Shown: positions 59,868 through 64,000 of the stretch, piece after piece
Layout: each line of letters begins with the position of its first letter
Position numbering within the stretch: the first letter of the stretch is position 1
NCBI GenBank assembly: GCA_003987775.1
Contig: RXJD01000075.1
Coordinates: 1 to 64,000 of the forward strand
Reading direction: 5' to 3'
DNA: 64,000 nucleotides
Origin: Mycobacterium sp.
GTDB taxonomy: Bacteria > Actinomycetota > Actinomycetes > Mycobacteriales > Mycobacteriaceae
Position numbers and translations under genes: made by a program
The notes under the pieces: model-generated
What the model was told of the DNA's origin: nothing
Databases searched by the model: none
The model's input: the letters and a program-made list of their open reading frames with translations, nothing else

Positions 59868-60574
59868 GATCGCTGCGGCTGCAGGCGGTATCCGATGCCG
59901 CGCACGGTCTGCAGAATCCGTGGCCCGTGGGTTTCGAGTTTGCGCCGCAGGCTGCTGACGTGGACCTGCACCAGATTCGCGTCGTAGGCGTCGTAACCCC
60001 ACACCGCGTTCAGGATCTGGTTGGCGCTGACGATCCGGCCGCGCTGTTCGACCAGGAACTGCAGCAGCCGCAATTCGGTGGCGGTGAGGTCCAGCGGGTG
60101 TCCGCCGCGCGCCGCCACCCCGGCGTCGGCGTCGAGAATCACGTCGCCGAACTGCACCACTTTCGGCAGGCGTCCCCGTCGCCGCAGTACCGCGCCCACC
60201 CGTGACACCAGCTCGGCGAGTTCGAAGGGTTTGACGACGTAATCGTCGGCACCGCCGTCGAGGCCGCGCAGCCGGTCGGGCAGACCGTCACGCGCCGTGA
60301 TCAACACGATTCCGACGTCACCGTAGTCGCGCACGACGTCGATGAGTTCGAATCCGTCCCGGCCCGGCAGCATCACGTCCAGCACCACCAGATCGGGACG
60401 AAGGCCCGCCAGCGCTTCCTCCAATCCCTCACCGTCGCAACGGGTGTCGGTGTGATAGCCGACGTCGGCCAGGGCCTCGCTGACCATTTCGCGGATGGTC
60501 TCGGAGTCCTCGACCACCAATACCCGGGGAGTGCCGACACTGAACTGATCCGTCGCCGTTCGGCTGTCCGTCAT
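59864..60574 (-). CDS. OmpR-family response regulator
   Basis: This 236-aa DNA-binding regulator has a receiver domain with the phospho-acceptor Asp66 in VVLDVMLPG, the Thr in LITARDG and the Lys in ADDYVVKPF, then a winged-helix domain (DLTATELRLLQFLVEQRG, NLVQVHVSSLRRKLE, VRGIGYRL). ATG 60574 gives the standard length; a longer open frame to 60757 overlaps the promoter side of the divergent gene. The kinase overlaps its stop by 4 nt. Targets could include the divergent proline-rich gene 77 nt away. Confidence 0.94.
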   Translation of the reverse strand: MTDSRTATDQFSVGTPRVLVVEDSETIREMVSEALADVGYHTDTRCDGEGLEEALAGLRPDLVVLDVMLPGRDGFELIDVVRDYGDVGIVLITARDGLPDRLRGLDGGADDYVVKPFELAELVSRVGAVLRRRGRLPKVVQFGDVILDADAGVAARGGHPLDLTATELRLLQFLVEQRGRIVSANQILNAVWGYDAYDANLVQVHVSSLRRKLETHGPRILQTVRGIGYRLQPQRS

Positions 60575-60651
60575 GCCCCCATTCTTATGCGCGACCACGA
60601 CGTGGCCGCGAATTTGGCGCCGTTTTCGCGGTGACGGCGCACAATCCACAC

Positions 60652-60936
60652 ATGACCTCCGACCGCACCAACCCCCCAGCACCAGCTCGACGGTATTCCA
60701 CCGGCGCGCTGGTGGGCGCCGGCCTGGCCGGCGTAGCAATCGGCGCGGCTGCCGCATTCGCGGTGACCGGCCTGGTCTTCACGGTTCGCGTCGAACTACC
60801 CCCGCCGCCCTACCCCCAGTTCTCGTCTGCTGTGCCGACCCCGCCCCCGGCGTTGTCGAGCGTGGTGCCGACATCGACGTCGCCCGGGCTGCTACCCGAG
60901 CGGCCAGCGCTGCCCGGACCACCCGGGCCGCCCTGA
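60652..60936 (+). CDS. Small single-pass proline-rich membrane protein
   Basis: The 94-aa protein begins MTSDRTNPPAPARRYSTG, has one hydrophobic helix (about 18-43) and a proline/serine-rich outside tail ending PALPGPPGPP. ATG 60652 is chosen because the next gene starts with the same MTSD pattern; an in-frame GTG at 60631 is the alternative. It is divergent from the response regulator. It has no known domain. The matching N-terminus, helix and tail type make it a paralogue of the next gene. Confidence 0.7.
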   Translation: MTSDRTNPPAPARRYSTGALVGAGLAGVAIGAAAAFAVTGLVFTVRVELPPPPYPQFSSAVPTPPPALSSVVPTSTSPGLLPERPALPGPPGPP

Positions 60937-61009
60937 TTTCTTCAGATCCACTTCAAGTTCGGCTTCTAGCGTCGCGGTTACCAACTCATCCAACGACGTG
61001 AGGAGTCGC

Positions 61010-61510
61010 ATGACCTCCGACGACAACACGACTGATCCCGCTGCCGCCCCGTCTTCAGCACCCGTTGCACCCGTTGCACCCGTCGCTGCGGACAAACGCC
61101 GCTTCTCCACCCGCGTGGTGCTCGGCGCGGGGCTGCTCGGCGGGCTTTTCGGCGCAGTCTTCACCGCCGGCGCCGCCTTTCTGATCATGGCGTTCGGTTT
61201 CGGGCCTCCCCCGCCACCGCCAGGACCCGGATTCGGCCCGCCCGGGATGTCGCACTACGGCTTCCCGCCGGGCGGCCCCGGCGGACCGGGCGGACCGGGC
61301 GGTCCCGGCGGGCCGATGGCCGCACCGAAAGGCCCGCTGGGCATGGCGCCGCCGATGGGACCGGGTGGCCCCGGCTTGCGGCCGCCATTCCCCGGCGGAC
61401 CGCCTCCGATGGGGCCAGGTGGACCGGGTGGACAGCAGCCGCCTGCACCGGGTCAGGTGCCGGCACCTCCGTCAGCCGGCCCGAGCCCGTCCCCCACGGC
61501 CCCGCGGTAG
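61010..61510 (+). CDS. Single-pass membrane protein with Gly/Pro-rich (GGP-repeat) tail
   Basis: ATG 61010 is preceded by GTGAGGAG and gives 166 aa. An alanine/proline-rich start with a VAPVAPVA repeat leads to one TM helix (about 35-60), then a tail almost entirely of Gly, Pro, Met and Ala with consecutive Gly-Gly-Pro units (61271-61312) and several PPPMGPGGPG blocks. It would cross the membrane once and extend into the cell wall. It resembles the preceding gene at the N-terminus and may have arisen by duplication. No function is known; wall spacing or a binding surface for the proline-rich kinase loop are possibilities. Confidence 0.72.
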   Translation: MTSDDNTTDPAAAPSSAPVAPVAPVAADKRRFSTRVVLGAGLLGGLFGAVFTAGAAFLIMAFGFGPPPPPPGPGFGPPGMSHYGFPPGGPGGPGGPGGPGGPMAAPKGPLGMAPPMGPGGPGLRPPFPGGPPPMGPGGPGGQQPPAPGQVPAPPSAGPSPSPTAPR

Positions 61511-61526
61511 TCAGTCCCCAGACCGA

Positions 61527-61553
61527 CGAGGGTGCGCACGGTGCGCACCCTCG
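61527..61553. terminator. Perfect 13-bp inverted repeat after the GGP-tail gene
   Basis: CGAGGGTGCGCAC (61527-61539) is followed, after one base, by its exact reverse complement (61541-61553). It begins 17 nt past the stop at 61510 and has no T-run, like many mycobacterial intrinsic terminators. The 1-nt centre also makes it a possible dimeric operator. Confidence 0.5.
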
Positions 61554-61583
61554 CCGGTCGCGGGTATGCGCGGCGGCACGACC

Positions 61584-61662
61584 CTCCCCGCTGGCGCGAG
61601 CGGCGCGACCCTCCCCGCTGGCGCGAGCCTCCCCGCTGGCGCGACCCTCCCCGCTGGCGCGA
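61584..61662. repeat. Short tandem repeat, four copies of a 16-nt unit
   Basis: CTCCCCGCTGGCGCGA occurs at 61584, 61611, 61629 and 61647, with spacings of 27, 18 and 18 nt. All spacings are multiples of nine, so the repeat keeps frame. In the frame of the next gene it would read as LPAGA-type repeats from ATG 61566, but a much better ribosome site favours starting that gene at 61767. Confidence 0.75.
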
Positions 61663-61766
61663 GCGTGCACACAATGCCACGCCCAACGGCGTGTCGTTGT
61701 ACCTACCTGCACGCTCGCGGCGTGATGCAGCGCGCGTGGCATCCTCGATTAGAGGGGAGGCTTGCG

Positions 61767-62240
61767 ATGACATCTCACGCATTCGCCCGGACCGGGGCAT
61801 GGCTGTTGCGCTCCCGACACCTGGTGCGCGCGCCGATCTGGATCTACCGGGCGCGAGCCGGGGCACTGTTCGGATCCCGCACACTCATGCTCGAGCACAT
61901 CGGCCGCAAGACCGGCCGGCCACGCTATGTCGTGCTGGAGGTCGTCGACCGTCCCGCGCCCGGCAGCTACGTAGTCCCCTCAGGATTCGGGCGAAAAGCC
62001 CAGTGGTTCCGCAACATTGAAGCCAACCCGCACGTGCGGGTCTTCGTCGGCAGCCATGCGCCGGCACCCGCTACCGCACGGATCCTCAACCCTGACGAGG
62101 TGGACCGGGTATTGGCGCGGTACCGCGACCGTCATCCTCGGGCGTGGCAGCAGTTCAAGCATGTGCTGGCGGAGACACTCGGCGCACCGATCACCGACAC
62201 CGGCGCCCCGCTGCCGATGGTCGAGCTGCGGCTCGACTAA
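61767..62240 (+). CDS. Deazaflavin (F420)-dependent nitroreductase-family protein
   Basis: The 157-aa protein belongs to the Ddn/DUF385 family of split-barrel F420H2-dependent enzymes. Typical parts are EHIGRKTGRPRYVVLEVV and GFGRKAQWFRNIEANPHVRVFVG, the latter being the F420-binding stretch, with AWQQFKHVL and MVELRLD at the end. AGAGGGGAGG (61751-61760) sets ATG 61767. The family reduces quinones or nitro compounds or acts in lipid-soluble redox; the substrate is unknown. It is convergent with the next gene, overlapping 4 nt. Confidence 0.87.
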   Translation: MTSHAFARTGAWLLRSRHLVRAPIWIYRARAGALFGSRTLMLEHIGRKTGRPRYVVLEVVDRPAPGSYVVPSGFGRKAQWFRNIEANPHVRVFVGSHAPAPATARILNPDEVDRVLARYRDRHPRAWQQFKHVLAETLGAPITDTGAPLPMVELRLD

Positions 62241-62593
62241 CTGTCCTTGGGGCCCTTCGCCGCCATCGCCGCGAACAGCGCGAGGAACGCCACCGCCGGT
62301 GCAGCGTTGGCCACCTTGTCCCGCACCCGGATGTGAGCGCCCACAGCCAGCACGAAATAGAGGGTGAGCATCGCCGTCGTCAGCCGGGCCAACCCCGGGA
62401 AGCGGGTGACCGACGCCAGCCCCACCGCGGCGGCGGCCTTGACCACGGGCAGAACGGGCCGCACGTTGTCCGGAACTTCGACGGTGTCCAGCACCTTCTT
62501 GATCGGGGGCACCTGGACGGCGCACGCTACCGCGTCGACGGCATGAAAAGTTGCCAGCGCCGCATAGGTTTTCGGTGAAGTCAGAGTGCTCAT
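62237..62593 (-). CDS. DoxX-like small membrane protein
   Basis: The 118-aa protein has three to four short hydrophobic spans. The pattern PVVKAAAAVGLASVTRFPGLARLTTAMLTLYFVLAVGAHIRVRD is that of the DoxX-like family: a Lys-containing second helix, Gly-Leu turn, and a final HIRVRDK. Such proteins associate with redox membrane complexes in mycobacteria. It starts 9 nt after the SPFH gene stop on the same strand and may be co-transcribed with it. Confidence 0.78.
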   Translation of the reverse strand: MSTLTSPKTYAALATFHAVDAVACAVQVPPIKKVLDTVEVPDNVRPVLPVVKAAAAVGLASVTRFPGLARLTTAMLTLYFVLAVGAHIRVRDKVANAAPAVAFLALFAAMAAKGPKDS

Positions 62594-62602
62594 CCCCTGA
62601 TC

Positions 62603-63748
62603 CTATTGACGCAACTCCGGGGGCGCGCCCAGCGGCCGGTCTACCGGCTTGTTCGCGATCGCCTCGGCCTTGGCGACCGCCTGAGCGACGGTCGGGTCGG
62701 TTTCAGTGGAGAACCAGTCCGCGACCTCGGCGTCCTCGGCATCAGCGGCATGCCGCGGCGGCTCGTCGGCCGGAGACGGTTCGAACCGGAACACCCCGTC
62801 CTCACCGGGCTTGCCCAGCATGCGGGTGAAGCCCTGCAACGCCGCATTGAAATCGCTGGGCACCACCCACACCTTGTTCGCGTCGCCGCGGGCCATCTCC
62901 GGCAGGGTCTGCAGGTACTGGTAGGCCAGCATCTCGGGTGTGGGCCGCCCGGCTTTGATCGCGGCAAACGTCTTCTCGATGGCCTTGGCCTCACCCTGGG
63001 CGCGCAGATAGGCCGCGGCGCGCTCACCCTGGGCGCGCAGCACCCGGGACTGCCGGTCGGCTTCGGCGGACAGGATCGCGGCCTGCTTGGCGCCCTCAGC
63101 GGCCAGGATCTGGGACGCTTTCTGGCCCTCTGCCTGCATGATCGCGGCCTGTCGGGTGCCTTCGGCGGTGAGGATCATCGCGCGCTTCTCACGGTCGGCC
63201 TTCATCTGCTTTTCCATCGACGCCTGGATGGACGGCGGCGGGTCGATGCTGCGCAGCTCCACGCGGGCGACTCGCAGGCCCCACCGGCCGGTCGCCTCGT
63301 CGAGCACGCCACGCAACTGGGCATTGATCTGGTCGCGCGACGTCAGGGTCTGCTCGAGGGTCATGCCGCCGACCACGTTGCGCAACGTGGTGGTGGTCAG
63401 CTGCTCGACCCCGACGATGTAGTTGCTGATCTCGTAGACCGCCGCCTGCGGCACGGTGACCTGGAAGTAGACGACGGTGTCGATGTTGAGGGTCAGGTTG
63501 TCCTCGGTAATGACGGGCTGCGGCGGGAAGGAGACCACGCGCTCCCGCAGGTCCACCCGTGCCCGGATGCGGTCGATGAACGGCACCAGCAAGGTCAGCT
63601 GACCGCTGACCGTGCGGCTGTAACGGCCCAGCCGCTCAATGACCGCCGCCTCGGCCTGCGGGATCAACGCCACCGACTTGGCCACCACAATGATCGCGAA
63701 GATCACCAGAACGGCCAGCAACACCAGACCAGCTACCGCACCTTCCAC
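62603..63748 (-). CDS. SPFH/Band 7 (stomatin-like) membrane protein (Rv1488)
   Basis: The 381-aa protein has one N-terminal TM helix (about 3-25), an SPFH domain (VALIPQAEAAVIERLGRYSRT, VDLRERVVSFPPQPVITEDN, DTVVYFQVT) and a long Ala/Glu/Gln-rich coiled coil with repeating QAxI(L)xAEGxxQA units (about 215-290). GTG 63748 follows AAAGGGA with good spacing and gives the same length as Rv1488. SPFH proteins scaffold membrane microdomains. It lies directly after the NfeD-like gene, and SPFH-NfeD pairs are a standard bacterial module. Confidence 0.93.
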   Translation of the reverse strand: MEGAVAGLVLLAVLVIFAIIVVAKSVALIPQAEAAVIERLGRYSRTVSGQLTLLVPFIDRIRARVDLRERVVSFPPQPVITEDNLTLNIDTVVYFQVTVPQAAVYEISNYIVGVEQLTTTTLRNVVGGMTLEQTLTSRDQINAQLRGVLDEATGRWGLRVARVELRSIDPPPSIQASMEKQMKADREKRAMILTAEGTRQAAIMQAEGQKASQILAAEGAKQAAILSAEADRQSRVLRAQGERAAAYLRAQGEAKAIEKTFAAIKAGRPTPEMLAYQYLQTLPEMARGDANKVWVVPSDFNAALQGFTRMLGKPGEDGVFRFEPSPADEPPRHAADAEDAEVADWFSTETDPTVAQAVAKAEAIANKPVDRPLGAPPELRQ

Positions 63749-63771
63749 CGGGATTCCCTTTCTCGAAAGCC

Positions 63772-64000
63772 CTACATACTCTGAAACACCACCGCGGTGG
63801 CCCCGTCGATCCTCACCACGGTGACCGACTGTCCGGGTTCGTAGACGTCGGTGTCGTTGAGCGGGCGCGCGGTCCACATCTGGCCGTCCAGCTTCACCCG
63901 TCCCTCATCCCGGGCGACCCGGTCGAGGACCACCGCATTCTTGCCCTCCAGCGCCTTGATGCCCATTGGCGGAACTTTCGCCGGCAGCAGCCGCCGCCTG
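63772..64000 (-). CDS. NfeD-like protein, C-terminal OB-fold part (cut by window edge)
   Basis: About 75 residues are visible, open to the right edge. They show the NfeD C-terminal beta-barrel: GIKALEGKNAVVLDRV, GRVKLDGQMWTARPLND and VYEPGQSVTVVRIDGATAVV. The frame continues upstream of the internal Met as RRLLPAKVPP, so the true start lies outside the window. It pairs with the SPFH gene, 23 nt downstream. The partner relation is known for the family; the membrane part of this protein is not seen. Confidence 0.86.
   Translation of the reverse strand, partial: RRRLLPAKVPPMGIKALEGKNAVVLDRVARDEGRVKLDGQMWTARPLNDTDVYEPGQSVTVVRIDGATAVVFQSM

Noticed and set aside
61584..61662. Possible CRISPR array
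   Set aside because: Units are 16 nt with 2-11 nt between them, far from repeat-spacer dimensions, and there are no cas genes.
62606..63784. Plus-strand frame of 392 codons opposite the SPFH gene
   Set aside because: Antisense shadow; the minus strand has a good start and a full SPFH domain.

Overview
The window looks like a chromosomal segment of a slow-growing, non-tuberculous Mycobacterium. Three things point there: high GC, mycobacterial families in syntenic order (Pks5, PapA, MmpL12, FadD25, Gap-like protein, GmdA/EpiA, dodecin, LipL, MeaB, MutB/MutA, SPFH/NfeD), and frequent GTG starts with 4-nt stop/start overlaps. The order matches, in inverted orientation, the M. tuberculosis Rv1487-Rv1528 interval. 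I read it as a lipooligosaccharide (LOS) locus of the M. marinum / M. kansasii / M. canettii kind. The species cannot be fixed from the sequence alone. All homology statements come from recognising families by eye, not from a search.

Region 1 (1-17.2 kb) is the acyl-chain module. It has a Pks5-type iterative PKS cut by the window edge, a full-length PapA acyltransferase, and a second complete Pks5-type PKS, giving the pks5-papA4-pks5.1 arrangement. Two GT1 glycosyltransferases, a WbbL2-like GT2 and a SAM methyltransferase follow. Region 2 (17.3-27.3 kb) is export and activation: MmpL12, an unrecognised membrane protein, the fatty acyl-AMP ligase FadD25, a second HxxxDG acyltransferase, a GT2 enzyme and a Gap-like small transporter. 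Region 3 (27.5-33.1 kb) is the conserved sugar module: two GT2 enzymes, two methyltransferases (one FkbM type), and GDP-mannose 4,6-dehydratase plus GDP-fucose/6-deoxytalose synthase in a tightly coupled operon.

Region 4 (about 33.3-48.1 kb) has visibly lower GC and looks like a laterally acquired or species-specific sugar cassette. It carries a split transketolase preceded by two tiny nested ORFs, a rare epimerase-glycosyltransferase fusion, a zinc-motif methyltransferase, three large polytopic membrane proteins (at least one GT-C-like), a membrane-anchored methyltransferase, a GtrA-type flippase subunit and a CDP-glucose 4,6-dehydratase. My best hypothesis is a pathway for a two-carbon-branched deoxy sugar, with lipid-linked transfer to the outer face of the membrane.

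Region 5 (48.3-64 kb) is conserved chromosome: dodecin, an OafA-type acyltransferase, LipL, MeaB-MutB-MutA (methylmalonyl-CoA metabolism, relevant to the methyl-branching PKSs), a TVP38 membrane protein, an S1-type protease, a two-component system with a proline-rich sensor loop, two proline-rich single-pass proteins, an F420-type nitroreductase-family protein, a DoxX-like protein, an SPFH protein and the end of an NfeD-like gene. I see no rRNA, tRNA, IS element, prophage or CRISPR array.
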